A program made the position numbers and the translations under genes. Shown here piece after piece: positions 1-8,476 of a DNA stretch of 45,980 nt (position 1 is the stretch's first letter; every line of letters starts with the position of its first letter). Origin of the DNA: Deltaproteobacteria bacterium (GTDB taxonomy: Bacteria; Desulfobacterota; Desulfobacteria; Desulfobacterales; JAUWMJ01); contig DAOWEJ010000004.1 in NCBI GenBank assembly GCA_030638575.1, positions 1 through 45,980 on the forward strand, given 5' to 3'. Under the pieces are notes generated by a model. The model saw only the letters and a list, made by a program, of their open reading frames with translations. It did no database searches and was not told the origin of the DNA.

Positions 1-840
1 GACTTTGAACCTGCCGGTGTGGTCTTTTCCCCCAAGGGAAGCCCTCTTTATAATCTCAGGTCGGATGCCAATAACAAGCTCGTTCTCTATCGCAAAAGGG
101 ACGGCAAGGCGTTTGCCTTTAACCGGACGGGTCGACCGGAAATACACCGCGCAGGTTTTCACGAACGGCTAAGCTGCCAGGCATGCCACAGCGCCTGGAT
201 GCCCCAGTGTTATGGATGCCACGTAGCCCTCCTGAAGGGACAGGAGCAGAAGGATTGGCTCACGGGTAGAAAATCCAAGGGCCGTTGGGTGGAAGGCAGG
301 AGCTATCTTCGCTTCGAACGGGCTTCCCTGGGAATATGGCCAACAGGGCAGATAGGGCCTTTTGCACCGGGATGCCAGGTCTTTTTGGATGTCTTTGATG
401 AAAATGATTCCCACCAGCCTGAGGCCTCTTTTAAATCACTGGTAATGGCCAGTTTTGACCCACACACCACAACCCTTTCAGCACCTGAATGCTCTGCCTG
501 CCACATGGATCCAAAGGTTTTGGGGTTGGGAGACGGGACCCTGAGAATAACAGACAAGGGTTTGGAATTCGATCCATTGTACGACAGCCGTGCATCAGGC
601 CTGGGGATCGGGTTCCCACTGGATGGTTTTGTCACCACTGACGGGAGGCCGCTACAGCATGCCTCCCGTCAGGGAGCTCGCCCCTTTAACGGGGAAGAAC
701 TCAAGCGAATCACCCGTGTGGCCCGATGCCTTCCCTGTCATGACAGTTACAGCGATCCCGTATACCTCCGGTACCATGAAAGTCTGGAACGATTTCGTGC
801 CGGCAGTACGCCATGCAATAAAAAGAGAAAAAAGGAGTGA
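1..840 (+). CDS. multihaem c-type cytochrome, 5' truncated
   Basis: The frame is open from base 1, so the N-terminus lies outside the window; the GTG at 19 is only an internal codon. The visible 279 codons carry four CXXCH haem-binding motifs (CQACH, CYGCH, CSACH, CLPCH), the first two only 12 residues apart, so the protein binds at least four haems c and must act outside the cytoplasm. The stretch around CSACH followed by a Leu-Gly-rich segment resembles multihaem cytochromes of Geobacter and Desulfobacterota electron-transfer clusters; this is family resemblance only. The stop overlaps the GTG of the next cytochrome gene by 4 bases (GTGA), so the two are translationally coupled and probably form one electron-transfer unit. 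Exact family and haem total cannot be judged from the fragment. Confidence 0.85.
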   Translation, partial: DFEPAGVVFSPKGSPLYNLRSDANNKLVLYRKRDGKAFAFNRTGRPEIHRAGFHERLSCQACHSAWMPQCYGCHVALLKGQEQKDWLTGRKSKGRWVEGRSYLRFERASLGIWPTGQIGPFAPGCQVFLDVFDENDSHQPEASFKSLVMASFDPHTTTLSAPECSACHMDPKVLGLGDGTLRITDKGLEFDPLYDSRASGLGIGFPLDGFVTTDGRPLQHASRQGARPFNGEELKRITRVARCLPCHDSYSDPVYLRYHESLERFRAGSTPCNKKRKKE

Positions 841-2513
841 ATAACAAATTGAGTCGCATTTCAATACTTGTCATCCTGCTCACGTTTTTGTCGATAACCT
901 GTTATGCTTCCAATGACCACCGTTCCTGTAAGGCATGTCATCAGGGGATAGAGCACATGGACCGGAATCACGATTTTTTGTGTCTCGATTGTCATATACT
1001 GCCCGAAGATCGAGGCTATGCCATCAGCGATCATGACAAGATTGTCAGGCATCCGTCAGCACCGGAACACGTCAAGACCTTTTGCGGTGAATGTCATCAA
1101 GAGGATATCGCTACCCTGCAGAACTCTGTCCACTATACTTTTGCAGGTATCATCGGCCAGACCCGTTATTTGTGGGGCGCACAGGAAGGTCCCTATTCCA
1201 GACATTCACCTTCCAACCATCCCAAGCTGAGTCCAATGCCCCGGGCAGCTCTTAACCCTGAAACTACTGCCGATCTGGTGGACGACCTTCTGACAAGGCG
1301 ATGCTTCAAATGCCATTTAGGCTCTCTTCCGCCCGGGGAAAAGGGATTCTATCGAGGGCTGGGTTGTGCTGCATGTCATGTGTTCTATGCCGATGACGGC
1401 ATTTACCGGGGGAGTGATAAGGCTATGCAGGGAAAGACGGGGTATCCTCTCAAGCATGTTTTTGCTAAACCCATTCCCGTTAAACAGTGCCTTCACTGTC
1501 ACAACGGAAACAATGTCGGAGCGGATTTTGTTGGAATGTTTGAACATGATTATCACCGGGCCTACCGGACACCATGGCGAAATGGGGGTCTGCCGGAGCC
1601 CGTATATATGATGGACCATCATTATCTTAGCCCCGATATACACTACCAGCGGGGTTTGATATGCGTGGACTGTCATGGGCGGGGTGACGTGATGGGGCGG
1701 GGTGACTTATCTGCACATGGGCAAGCGTCTGTGACCGTGCGGTGTGTGCATTGCCATGAACCTGAAAGAGATGCAACAGGAGAGAAGCTTATCACTGCAT
1801 CTGACAGGGAAAAAGAGCAGTTCCGGGATAAACAGGGGCAATGGCATCGACTGCCTAAGCGGCGGATGTCCATCGTTGAGCACAGGATCGAAGGCATGGA
1901 ACGAGTGCATTGCCTCGGGTGCCATGCCGCGTGGGGATTCCATGACTATGGTCTGAGTCTCATCAGGGACGACAGGAGGGATCTATCCCGCTGGGAGTCA
2001 TGGTACCTGCAAGGGGATGAACGTGTACTCAACATCTTCAATAAAAAGGGTCAGTTTCCCGAACACTTCGTGGAACCGGGACCCTGGTTTTTGGCCTGGG
2101 GATTTCGACGTTGGGAATACCAGACCCTCGGGGTAGATGCCGACAAAAGGATCGTCCCTTTCAGGCCTCGATACCAATATATGGTTTCTTATGTGAACGG
2201 AAACGGCGAGGTGATTCTAGATAGCGTTATACCGCAGAGAGGCGATAAAAGCGGCATCGGCTGGGCCTATATGCCTTTTTACCCTCATACAGTACGGAAA
2301 AGGGGCCGTTCGTGCGAAAGTTGCCACCGTAGCGATGTTGCAGCCGGTAGGGGGATATGGAAGGGAAAGGGTTTAGAACCTTCCCTCACAAAACCGAATC
2401 CACCAGTTTACCAGACGCTTCGATTACTTAAAGAGCAAGAGGTGAAAAGGTTGACAGGCAAGACTCTCCTATACCGCCAGTATCGTTTTCATGCGCTTAA
2501 TGGACGGCCCTGA
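837..2513 (+). CDS. exported decahaem c-type cytochrome
   Basis: The 558-residue product begins with a signal peptide (short basic start, hydrophobic residues 8-21, likely cleavage near Ala24) and carries ten CXXCH motifs: CKACH at 31-35, then CLDCH, CGECH, CFKCH, CAACH, CLHCH, CVDCH, CVHCH, CLGCH and CESCH. It is therefore a periplasmic or cell-surface decahaem cytochrome. Haems 9 and 10 are separated by more than 100 residues rich in Trp, Tyr and Arg, suggesting a folded region beyond simple haem packing. Many extra His residues could serve as distal ligands. The GTG start overlaps the preceding cytochrome stop (GTGA), which supports this start and an operon. Electron donor and acceptor are not evident; extracellular electron transfer or a membrane redox complex are both possible. 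Confidence 0.88.
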   Translation: MNNKLSRISILVILLTFLSITCYASNDHRSCKACHQGIEHMDRNHDFLCLDCHILPEDRGYAISDHDKIVRHPSAPEHVKTFCGECHQEDIATLQNSVHYTFAGIIGQTRYLWGAQEGPYSRHSPSNHPKLSPMPRAALNPETTADLVDDLLTRRCFKCHLGSLPPGEKGFYRGLGCAACHVFYADDGIYRGSDKAMQGKTGYPLKHVFAKPIPVKQCLHCHNGNNVGADFVGMFEHDYHRAYRTPWRNGGLPEPVYMMDHHYLSPDIHYQRGLICVDCHGRGDVMGRGDLSAHGQASVTVRCVHCHEPERDATGEKLITASDREKEQFRDKQGQWHRLPKRRMSIVEHRIEGMERVHCLGCHAAWGFHDYGLSLIRDDRRDLSRWESWYLQGDERVLNIFNKKGQFPEHFVEPGPWFLAWGFRRWEYQTLGVDADKRIVPFRPRYQYMVSYVNGNGEVILDSVIPQRGDKSGIGWAYMPFYPHTVRKRGRSCESCHRSDVAAGRGIWKGKGLEPSLTKPNPPVYQTLRLLKEQEVKRLTGKTLLYRQYRFHALNGRP

Positions 2514-2649
2514 CCTGCAATCCTCATGAAAAATTAACAGGGATGTTCGATGATGCACGACCTTTTTCTTTTTGCCATGAATCTGATTTATTTTATTCCC
2601 GCCGGTTTGTCCGGATGGTACAGCTGATATTCAAAACGCATGTTAAATT

Positions 2650-2663
2650 TTAACATATGTTAA
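2650..2663. promoter_or_regulatory. perfect 14-bp AT-rich palindrome, possible operator
   Basis: TTAACATATGTTAA is a perfect palindrome in the 441-base gap between the cytochrome operon and the next gene, about 290 bases before that gene's ATG. It could be a regulator site, but a chance AT-rich palindrome is possible. A GC-rich imperfect hairpin (CCGGCCC paired with GGGTCGG, about 2693-2723) follows and could end transcription of the cytochrome operon, although it has no clear T-run. I see no gene in 2514-2954. Confidence 0.3.
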
Positions 2664-2954
2664 GATTATGCTTTTAACCATTTTAACAATTACCGGCCCA
2701 GGGTCTAACGATCTCCGGGTCGGCTTCTTCTGGAACAGACGATACGGGGTTCGAAATATCAATTAATTTTGAAGATAACTATTTTAAATTATATGGAAAT
2801 TATATTCTTCCCCTGGAGGATGTGATTTTATTTTAATGCCGGGGCAAAAATGGCATCAGTTTTGCTCACTATATAGGAGCTATGAGAGGGATTTGGTCAT
2901 AACGTTCGGAAATGCAACTTATTAACAATCTCCATACCTAAGCGAGGGATCAAA

Positions 2955-3659
2955 ATGGAAAAAACTATTTTCAATAATCCACCGAGTCGTATCACAGACA
3001 TCGTGGGATTGAAACAAAGCGGCGCAGCCGTCACCTGTCGGACCTCATTTGAAATTCTGCCGGTGGATTTCCAACATAGGGACAATCCGTTTCAGGCCTA
3101 CATCTTTCTCTGCCGTTATAACGGTGCAATCGACGGCAAAGAATATGACTTCCGAAAATGCTACGCACGCGGCTGCCCACATAACCTGTGCCCACATGTT
3201 TCCCAGGCCGTAATGATTGCCAACCGGTACCTCCAAAGGGATTATCACAAGCTGGAACAAGCCGGGATAGAGATGGAAAAAAGCCTGTTTACGCTGGAGG
3301 AGATGACTGTCAAATTTAACGGGTATCAGGAAGAACATGGTCCAATTTTGGCTATTCACGACTATATTAATATCGCCAAAGAGGGTAACGAGGTTGCTGT
3401 GGATGCAAAGCTGGAATTTGTACCTGCCGTAGAGCACTTTGCCAATTATGAAAACCAGATGATCTTTCTGATGATCGACTTTTCCATAACATGCCTTGCA
3501 AAGACACACAATTATGAGCGCTGTCTGGCCTGTTATCCCATGGAAAAGGAAAAGGAAGAGAAACTGGAAAAAATCAATATCGCCAATGAACGCTTAACTC
3601 TGTTGTACGAAGAATTCGATCAGGCAGCAATAAAACATGAAAAAGTATTCTTTGATTAA
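2955..3659 (+). CDS. Cys-rich protein of unknown function upstream of metV-metF
   Basis: A 234-residue soluble protein starts at ATG 2955 after a GAGGGA ribosome site. I do not recognise a named domain. Residues about 70-82 contain a clustered Cys pattern (C-x4-C-x3-C followed by PH), and a second pair CLAC lies near residue 193, so metal or Fe-S binding is possible. The C-terminal 40 residues are highly charged and probably helical (EKEKEEK). There is no signal peptide or membrane helix. It lies on the same strand directly before metV and metF but is separated from them by a strong perfect hairpin, so it is probably transcribed alone or with partial read-through. A role near C1 metabolism is guessed from position only. 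Confidence 0.6.
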   Translation: MEKTIFNNPPSRITDIVGLKQSGAAVTCRTSFEILPVDFQHRDNPFQAYIFLCRYNGAIDGKEYDFRKCYARGCPHNLCPHVSQAVMIANRYLQRDYHKLEQAGIEMEKSLFTLEEMTVKFNGYQEEHGPILAIHDYINIAKEGNEVAVDAKLEFVPAVEHFANYENQMIFLMIDFSITCLAKTHNYERCLACYPMEKEKEEKLEKINIANERLTLLYEEFDQAAIKHEKVFFD

Positions 3660-3702
3660 TAGAATTTAAAAACATTTAGTAGTTTAGATTATTGAAAAGC
3701 CA

Positions 3703-3730
3703 TCCGGCACTCAGACGTCTGAGTGCCGGA
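3703..3730 (+). terminator. perfect 28-bp palindromic terminator-like hairpin
   Basis: A perfect inverted repeat (TCCGGCACTCAGAC and its exact complement, 14 bp per arm) lies 44 bases after the stop of the preceding gene. It would form a very stable hairpin in RNA. The downstream tail (CTTATTTAGG) is only moderately T-rich, so termination may be partial. A regulator-binding site cannot be excluded because the palindrome is perfect with no loop bases. Confidence 0.65.
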
Positions 3731-3794
3731 CTTATTTAGGAATGTTTTTCAATAAGCTAAAATAATACAAAAACATAATAAAGGAGATAGATCA

Positions 3795-4514
3795 TTGCAT
3801 GCTACCATTCAAAAGCCAATTCAAGAGATTGTAAGATACATAAAACCCGGAGAAAAAGTATTTGTTGTCGGATGTAACAATTGTGCATGGAAATGTCACT
3901 CCGGCGGCGAAGATGAGACCAAAAATATGGCCAGGCGCCTGGAGAAAAGAGGAGTTGAGATTGCCGGTTACAGCACACCTGGACCACAAGGCATGTCTTT
4001 ATGTAAATTGGACCATACCCGCAAGGTGTTGATGGAAGATTATGCCGACCCGGTTAAAAAGGCCGATTCCTTTCTGGTGCTCGCCTGCGGTCAGGGCATC
4101 CATACGGTAATTGATGCCACTGACGGCGGGATGGTGCATCCCGGATGCGATACAATTTTTGGAGGAGAGACGGTCTCAGAAACACAGATCGATGAGTTTT
4201 GTTCACTTTGCGGAGAATGTATCGTTGAATATACAGGCGGTCTTTGCCCTTTGACCCTTTGCAGCAAAGGCCTTCTTAATGGTGCATGCGGAGGAGCGGA
4301 AAACGGGATGTGTGAGGTCGATGCACAAAGAGAGTGTGGATGGGTATTGATATATGAAAGACTCAAAAAACTGGGTCGTCTTGACCTGATGCTGCCGTAC
4401 CGGGAACCCAAAAACTTTGCAAAATGGAGTCGTCCACGATCGTTGCAGGTAAGCCCGGAAGAAGCAATATTCTGTTCACAGGACGGTAAAATTACCATCA
4501 GCAATCAGGATTAA
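3795..4514 (+). CDS. metV: MetV-like protein (methylene-tetrahydrofolate reductase C-terminal family)
   Basis: The 239-residue protein matches the Cys-rich MTHFR C-terminal family known as MetV, the partner of short MetF reductases in acetogens and sulfate reducers. Visible features are an N-terminal CNNCAWKC cluster (residues about 27-34), a central CSLCGEC cluster and a C-terminal series of Cys (CPLTLC, ACGG, MCEV, ECGW), consistent with metal or Fe-S binding. In this family MetV pairs with MetF to reduce methylene-THF to methyl-THF in the Wood-Ljungdahl methyl branch. The start is TTG at 3795, 6 bases after AAGGAGAT; the nearby ATG at 3799 is out of frame. metF follows after 99 bases on the same strand, so they are likely co-transcribed. 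Confidence 0.85.
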   Translation: MHATIQKPIQEIVRYIKPGEKVFVVGCNNCAWKCHSGGEDETKNMARRLEKRGVEIAGYSTPGPQGMSLCKLDHTRKVLMEDYADPVKKADSFLVLACGQGIHTVIDATDGGMVHPGCDTIFGGETVSETQIDEFCSLCGECIVEYTGGLCPLTLCSKGLLNGACGGAENGMCEVDAQRECGWVLIYERLKKLGRLDLMLPYREPKNFAKWSRPRSLQVSPEEAIFCSQDGKITISNQD

Positions 4515-4613
4515 ACATGACGATTCTATTTATCATGAACATATATAGCTCACGCGGGAAGATTTGTTTTATCAGGAGTGTTCCCGATAAAATTCAACAA
4601 GGAGAAGAATTAA

Positions 4614-5528
4614 ATGAAACTTAACACCTATTTCGATAAAATAGGAGGATTTGTTATAACCGGTGAAGTCGGCCCGATTAAAGGGGCTATCCCCAGGGAC
4701 AGGGCTGTTGTTCCCAGGTGTGCACAGGAAGCCGAATTCCTCCATGGCCGGGTCCATGCAATCAATGTTACCGATAACCAGAGTGCCGTGATGCGGCTAG
4801 GATCCATGGCTGCCTGTGTAGGACTCAAAGCAAGGGGCCATGAACCCATTTATCAGCTAACCTGCAGGGATAGAAATCGCATTGCCCTTCAGTCCGATAT
4901 CCTTACCGCGTATTCGCTGGGTATGGATAATATGCTGTTTCTCACCGGTGATCATATCAGGCTCGGTGATCACAAAACCACAAAGCCCGTATTTGACCTT
5001 GATTCGGTTCAGCTCATCAAGATGGCGAAAGGGTTGCGGGAAGGCCATGATATTGTGGGTAATGAAATTGAAAATCCGCCGGATTTTACCATCGGTGCGG
5101 TAGTGAATCCCAATTTCGTTCCCCTTGATTTGCAGTTGATGAAGATGAAAAAAAAGATCGATGCCGGGACGGAGTTTTTCCAGACCCAGGCGGTTTATGA
5201 CGATAAAATTTTCGATGAATTCATCAAAAAGGCTGAAAAGTTCGGCAAGCCTGTTCAGTTAGGTGTAGTGATCCTTAAGTCTCCTCAGATGGGTACCTTT
5301 ATGAACAAGAACGTGTCCGGGATTACCGTTCCCCAGGAATGGATAGATGAGATCGGTTCCGTGAATAAGGCGGATCGAAAGAAAAAAGCTGCCGAAATGA
5401 TGGCCGGATTCATTAAAAAGCACAAATCCAAAGTGCAGGGTGTTCACATTATGCCACTGGGCTGGACCGACATTGTGCCCGACATTCTCGAACAGGCAGA
5501 AATAAAAATCAATGGAGTTGAAGGATAG
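4614..5528 (+). CDS. metF: methylenetetrahydrofolate reductase, short MetF type
   Basis: The 304-residue protein covers the FAD-binding TIM-barrel reductase. Recognisable segments are ITGEVGP near the N-terminus, the HEPIYQLTCRDRN block (residues about 80-92), LFLTGDH (about 108-114) and the FFQTQAVYD block (about 183-191). It reduces 5,10-methylene-THF to 5-methyl-THF in the cytoplasm. It lacks a C-terminal extension; the MetV protein encoded just upstream would be its partner. The start is set by AAGGAGAAG seven bases before ATG 4614. In a sulfate reducer the pair would act in the Wood-Ljungdahl pathway, in either direction, and supply methyl groups for methionine. The gene converges on the next gene with only 10 bases between stops. 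Confidence 0.92.
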   Translation: MKLNTYFDKIGGFVITGEVGPIKGAIPRDRAVVPRCAQEAEFLHGRVHAINVTDNQSAVMRLGSMAACVGLKARGHEPIYQLTCRDRNRIALQSDILTAYSLGMDNMLFLTGDHIRLGDHKTTKPVFDLDSVQLIKMAKGLREGHDIVGNEIENPPDFTIGAVVNPNFVPLDLQLMKMKKKIDAGTEFFQTQAVYDDKIFDEFIKKAEKFGKPVQLGVVILKSPQMGTFMNKNVSGITVPQEWIDEIGSVNKADRKKKAAEMMAGFIKKHKSKVQGVHIMPLGWTDIVPDILEQAEIKINGVEG

Positions 5529-5538
5529 CACTTAATCT

Positions 5539-6471
5539 TCAGGTTTTCTGATAAAAAAATCCTCGTTTTTGTTTCACAACTTTTATTTTTTTATCTGCTT
5601 CAAGAACATCGAGGTATTTATTTACTTCAGCAGCGTGCAGGCCCAGCAATTGGGTCAGGTCCTGCAAGGTACAGGGACGTCTCGCAATTGTTTCAAGAAT
5701 AGCTGATTCGGCGTCTTTTCGATATGAAAGAAGATTTTTTCGTTTTGGTGGTTTAGCAATTATCTCAGCAATATCAAGCTGCCAGAAATCGAGAATGCTT
5801 TCCAGCTCCTGCCGGGTGGCTGAGCGAATATCCGGGATGGTTCCCGGTCTGTCCAGCGTATTAAGATGAACCTGGTCCGGCCTGATATTTTCTATAGCGT
5901 CCTTTAATGCTGTTAATTCTTCCTTTGTATCATTGATGTTCGGAACTATGAAAATTTCCAGCCAGATTTGTCCGGCATATTCTTTTCTAAACTGGATTAA
6001 GCCTTCGATAATGATATCGATACTTAGTTTTGGATCAGGCCGGACGATTTTTGCAAAAGCTTTTTCAGTAGCAGCGTCTAAAGAGGGTATTACCACCGTT
6101 GCATTTTTTATATCGCCACGTACCTCTTTATGAAAAAGGAGTGTTCCATTTGTAAGGACTGCCACTGGAACATTCGAATCCTGTGTTTTGATGAAATGTA
6201 TCACATCCCCGATACGGGAATTTAAAGTTGGCTCACCTGAACCTGAGAATGTCATATAATCCGGCCTGGGATTATGAGACAAAAAATGAGAAAGTTCTTT
6301 TTTGATCTCTTTAAAGGGAACGTATTCTTTACGATTTAAGGTAAGATGAGTTGTTCGTCCGCATTCACAGTAGATACAGTTTAATGTACACGTTTTCATC
6401 GGAACCAGGTCGAGTCCCAATGATATTCCCAATCGCCTTGAAGGAACCGGGCCGAATAGATGATTATACAT
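5539..6471 (-). CDS. radical SAM protein with C-terminal winged helix
   Basis: The product begins with the family signature FGPVPSRRLG followed by KTCTLNCIYCECG, the CxxxCxxC motif that holds the SAM-cleaving [4Fe-4S] cluster. A GSGEPTLN segment marks the SAM-binding strand. The last 60 residues look like a winged-helix domain (RRPCTLQDLTQLLGLHAAEV). Members of this group are usually uncharacterised and annotated only as radical SAM proteins. The frame is open to a TTG at 6534, but I prefer ATG 6471 because the family normally starts a few residues before FGPVPSRR; an AGGAG lies too close to the TTG to serve it. Neither start has a good ribosome site. Substrate unknown. Confidence 0.8.
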   Translation of the reverse strand: MYNHLFGPVPSRRLGISLGLDLVPMKTCTLNCIYCECGRTTHLTLNRKEYVPFKEIKKELSHFLSHNPRPDYMTFSGSGEPTLNSRIGDVIHFIKTQDSNVPVAVLTNGTLLFHKEVRGDIKNATVVIPSLDAATEKAFAKIVRPDPKLSIDIIIEGLIQFRKEYAGQIWLEIFIVPNINDTKEELTALKDAIENIRPDQVHLNTLDRPGTIPDIRSATRQELESILDFWQLDIAEIIAKPPKRKNLLSYRKDAESAILETIARRPCTLQDLTQLLGLHAAEVNKYLDVLEADKKIKVVKQKRGFFYQKT

Positions 6472-6704
6472 ATCAAACACCGAATGCGCAGTTTTCAGGT
6501 AAATAAAAATATTATTAAAACAACCGCTTAACAACTCCTATCTGAGTGCAGGCACGAACAGGCAGGCAACGATTTAATCACTTAACGGGGTCTGGACTTA
6601 GAAGTCAAGGAGAAATTTTCTAAAAAAAATAACCATGCAGGACATCCCACAGGGACGATAATTAATCCTATGCAAACCCCCGGCTTTGTCGGAGGACTCC
6701 CAGA

Positions 6705-6798
6705 GTTTGACATTTCAGGTAATATAAGAAAACCTCCTAAACGTGAATCGCTTAAGGTATAAGGCGATGAGGAGGTCTTTAATATGAAATGTTCAAAG
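6705..6798. repeat. nested imperfect palindrome, about 94 bp
   Basis: TTTGACATTTCA near 6706 pairs with TGAAATGTTCAAA ending near 6797. Inside lie AACCTCCT paired with AGGAGGT, and ATCGCTTA paired with TAAGGCGAT. The whole segment would fold into one long interrupted hairpin. It lies in the roughly 550-base gap upstream of the PocR gene and contains no ORF. It looks like a non-autonomous palindromic element or the end of a lost insertion sequence. Confidence 0.55.
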
Positions 6799-6893
6799 TT
6801 TAAGTCACTCTAAATGGTAATGCATATATCATATAACCTGGATACCGAAATATACAAAGAAGAAAAATTATAAAGAACTGAGAAAAGAGAGGG

Positions 6894-6920
6894 TTGACAA
6901 TACAATCAGCAGCCTATATT
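6894..6920 (+). promoter_or_regulatory. possible sigma-70 promoter of the PocR gene
   Basis: TTGACA at 6894-6899 is followed 15 bases later by TATATT at 6915-6920, or 17 bases later by TATTTG. It lies about 100 bases before ATG 7020. The -35 box is perfect; the spacing is short for TATATT. The leader between it and the gene has GC-rich pairs (CTCCGCAGGGAG) but matches no riboswitch I can recognise. Confidence 0.4.
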
Positions 6921-7019
6921 TGATTTTCAGAACTTTAGTACAAAAATGAGGCCTGGCACTCCGCAGGGAGGCGAAAAGCTGCGTTCTGTAAAGGTCTCGA
7001 AACTCAAGGAGGAATAACC

Positions 7020-7529
7020 ATGACTCTTACGGACCTGTTAAGTGAAAAAGAGTGGAACGATTTTGTAAAAGACCTTCACGAGAAATTCGGTATATGCTGT
7101 GCCGTCTCGGACGCGGAGGGCGCTCACGTGAGCCATTATGAAAACTGGTGCAACCGGCTTTGCCCGGCCATTAAGAAGAAACCCGAGGCAATCGGGGCCA
7201 TCTGCGCTGTGGCGGCGCAGAATTTCACTTCGGAAACGAAGGCGACCTGGAAACCGGTGATCGGGGAGTGCGACATCGCACTGGTTAAAGTCGCTGCTCC
7301 GATTTTCGTGGGCAACACCTTTCTTGGTACGGCCGGTGGATGCGGCCTTCTTCCTGAGGATGGTGAGGTGGAGGAGTTTATGGTCCAAAAAGCAACCGGG
7401 CTGGATGAAGAAAAGATCGCAGAGCTGGCGGACGGAATCGAGACCATGTCCGAGAAGCGAGCCAGAGAGTTTGGCGACTACACAGCTGCACGCATAGAGG
7501 AAATCGTAAGCCGGTATGAATCGAAGTAA
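7020..7529 (+). CDS. stand-alone PocR-type sensory domain protein
   Basis: The 169-residue protein is essentially one PocR ligand-binding domain: an opening WNDFVKDLHEKFGICCAVSD segment, conserved Cys residues at about 26, 27, 45, 49, 62, 84 and 108 (including CNRLC), and the glycine stretch FLGTAGGCGLLPEDGE. PocR domains are PAS-like sensors, originally described in the 1,2-propanediol/cobalamin regulator and proposed to sense small organics or corrinoid-linked signals. There is no DNA-binding or kinase domain, so it must signal through a partner or act as a binding protein. The start is fixed by AAGGAGG eight bases before ATG. A small unknown gene follows after a palindromic repeat. Confidence 0.78.
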   Translation: MTLTDLLSEKEWNDFVKDLHEKFGICCAVSDAEGAHVSHYENWCNRLCPAIKKKPEAIGAICAVAAQNFTSETKATWKPVIGECDIALVKVAAPIFVGNTFLGTAGGCGLLPEDGEVEEFMVQKATGLDEEKIAELADGIETMSEKRAREFGDYTAARIEEIVSRYESK

Positions 7530-7556
7530 ACCATAAAGTTTTTGCAAATTTATCTA

Positions 7557-7694
7557 TGATGAATTCGTAAAAAGACGAATTCATCAGGTTTTAAGTTAAA
7601 GCAATTAACCGTTTTATCAAATACTCAAAACTTAACACCTAAAACCTAAAACGTTTCGTAAAAAGTTCTTTTTTGACTTTTTACGAAAACATCA
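7557..7694. repeat. palindromic repeat with TGATG..TTCGTAAAAAG ends
   Basis: The outer arms are TGATGAATTCGTAAAAAG (7557-7574) and its near complement ending CATCA at 7694. Nested inside are two smaller perfect hairpins: 7557-7586 (12-bp arms) and 7654-7688 (13-bp arms, TTTCGTAAAAAGT). Related copies are at 9233-9262, 13913-13928 and 27043-27228. No ORF. Either hairpin could act as a terminator for the PocR gene. Confidence 0.7.
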
Positions 7695-7713
7695 TCTATT
7701 GGAGGCAGTAGAT

Positions 7714-8115
7714 ATGCAGGGAATGGAACATTTTATCGAATCCTGGAAGGACACTAACGGGATGAAAAGCATATTCCTTCGGATGAAAAGCTTTCTGGCG
7801 GCACAAAAGAAAGCTGACCTTTCATTCAATGCCCGGCCTGGGGTCAGTTACTCACTTCGAGCAGCGCATCCCAGCCAGAAAGAGCGATCTTTATATGTGA
7901 TGGTGGATGTCGTGGACGACGACCCAAAGGACAGGTGGCTGTCAGTGTGTTTTTTTGGAGACATGATCACGGACCCCGAACAGGAGGGAGATCTGATTCC
8001 CGGCGGCCTGCTTGGTGAGGACGGGTATTGCTTTGACCTAACAGAGCCCAGTGATGATTTGGCTGCATATGTGGAAGGTCGGATCGAGGAGGCATATCGT
8101 AGCGCAGCAGGATAG
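7714..8115 (+). CDS. hypothetical protein
   Basis: A 133-residue acidic, soluble protein of unknown function. The start is ATG 7714, eight bases after GGAGG at 7701-7705; the upstream in-frame TTG at 7699 overlaps that ribosome site and is unlikely. The middle contains a beta-rich stretch with an acidic VDVVDDDPKD turn, followed by a Gly-Leu-rich segment (DLIPGGLLGEDGY). No Cys cluster, signal peptide or membrane helix is visible. It follows the PocR gene after a palindromic repeat, so the two may be functionally linked, but nothing in the sequence proves it. Confidence 0.65.
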   Translation: MQGMEHFIESWKDTNGMKSIFLRMKSFLAAQKKADLSFNARPGVSYSLRAAHPSQKERSLYVMVDVVDDDPKDRWLSVCFFGDMITDPEQEGDLIPGGLLGEDGYCFDLTEPSDDLAAYVEGRIEEAYRSAAG

Positions 8116-8194
8116 ATCGACGGAGAGAAACCCCATGATAAATATCTGAAGCATTAACGATCCATGAATCTGATACCCCCAGGAAAAACCTTAT

Positions 8195-8330
8195 GAGACT
8201 TTTGCAAAACGTCCCCTTTCGAAGTCTGCGCTTATCTGCCCAATCTCTGCGTCAGGCTCAAATTTTGGCAATTTAGTAACACGAAGTGAAGCATCAGCGC
8301 TAACCTTCGACGCTATCCTCAAAATATTCA
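8195..8330. repeat. partial copy of the GAGACYTTTGCAAAACG palindromic family
   Basis: 8195-8268 resembles the left arm of the element at 28881-29037: GAGACTTTTGCAAAACG, then CTGCGTCAGGCTCAAATTTT. It also carries CGAAGTCTGCGCTTATCTGC, which in that other copy is found, inverted, in the right arm. Similarity fades after about 8330 and no right arm is evident. It fills much of the 361-base gap before the TerB-DnaJ gene. A TATAAT at 8380-8385 could be a -10 box but has no good -35. Confidence 0.6.
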
Positions 8331-8476
8331 ATGTCAACAGACAGACAATGAATCAAAGCATGACTGCGTCTAAATGGTATAATTGCTTTGAAAATATATA
8401 TTTAGATTCTGAAAATAGCATATTGACGAATTTTACTACTTAACCACTTAGAAATAAGTGAAATAAGGAGATTTAA

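Noticed and set aside
303-638. Minus-strand open frames across the cytochrome genes
   Set aside because: They are shadows of strongly coding plus-strand frames with CXXCH motifs.
2740-2760. GGGGTTCGAAAT resembling a tRNA T-loop
   Set aside because: No matching acceptor, D or anticodon arms can be found around it.
6959-7019. GC-rich leader of the PocR gene as a cobalamin or c-di-GMP riboswitch
   Set aside because: No B12-box or GEMM-type core is present and the leader is too short.
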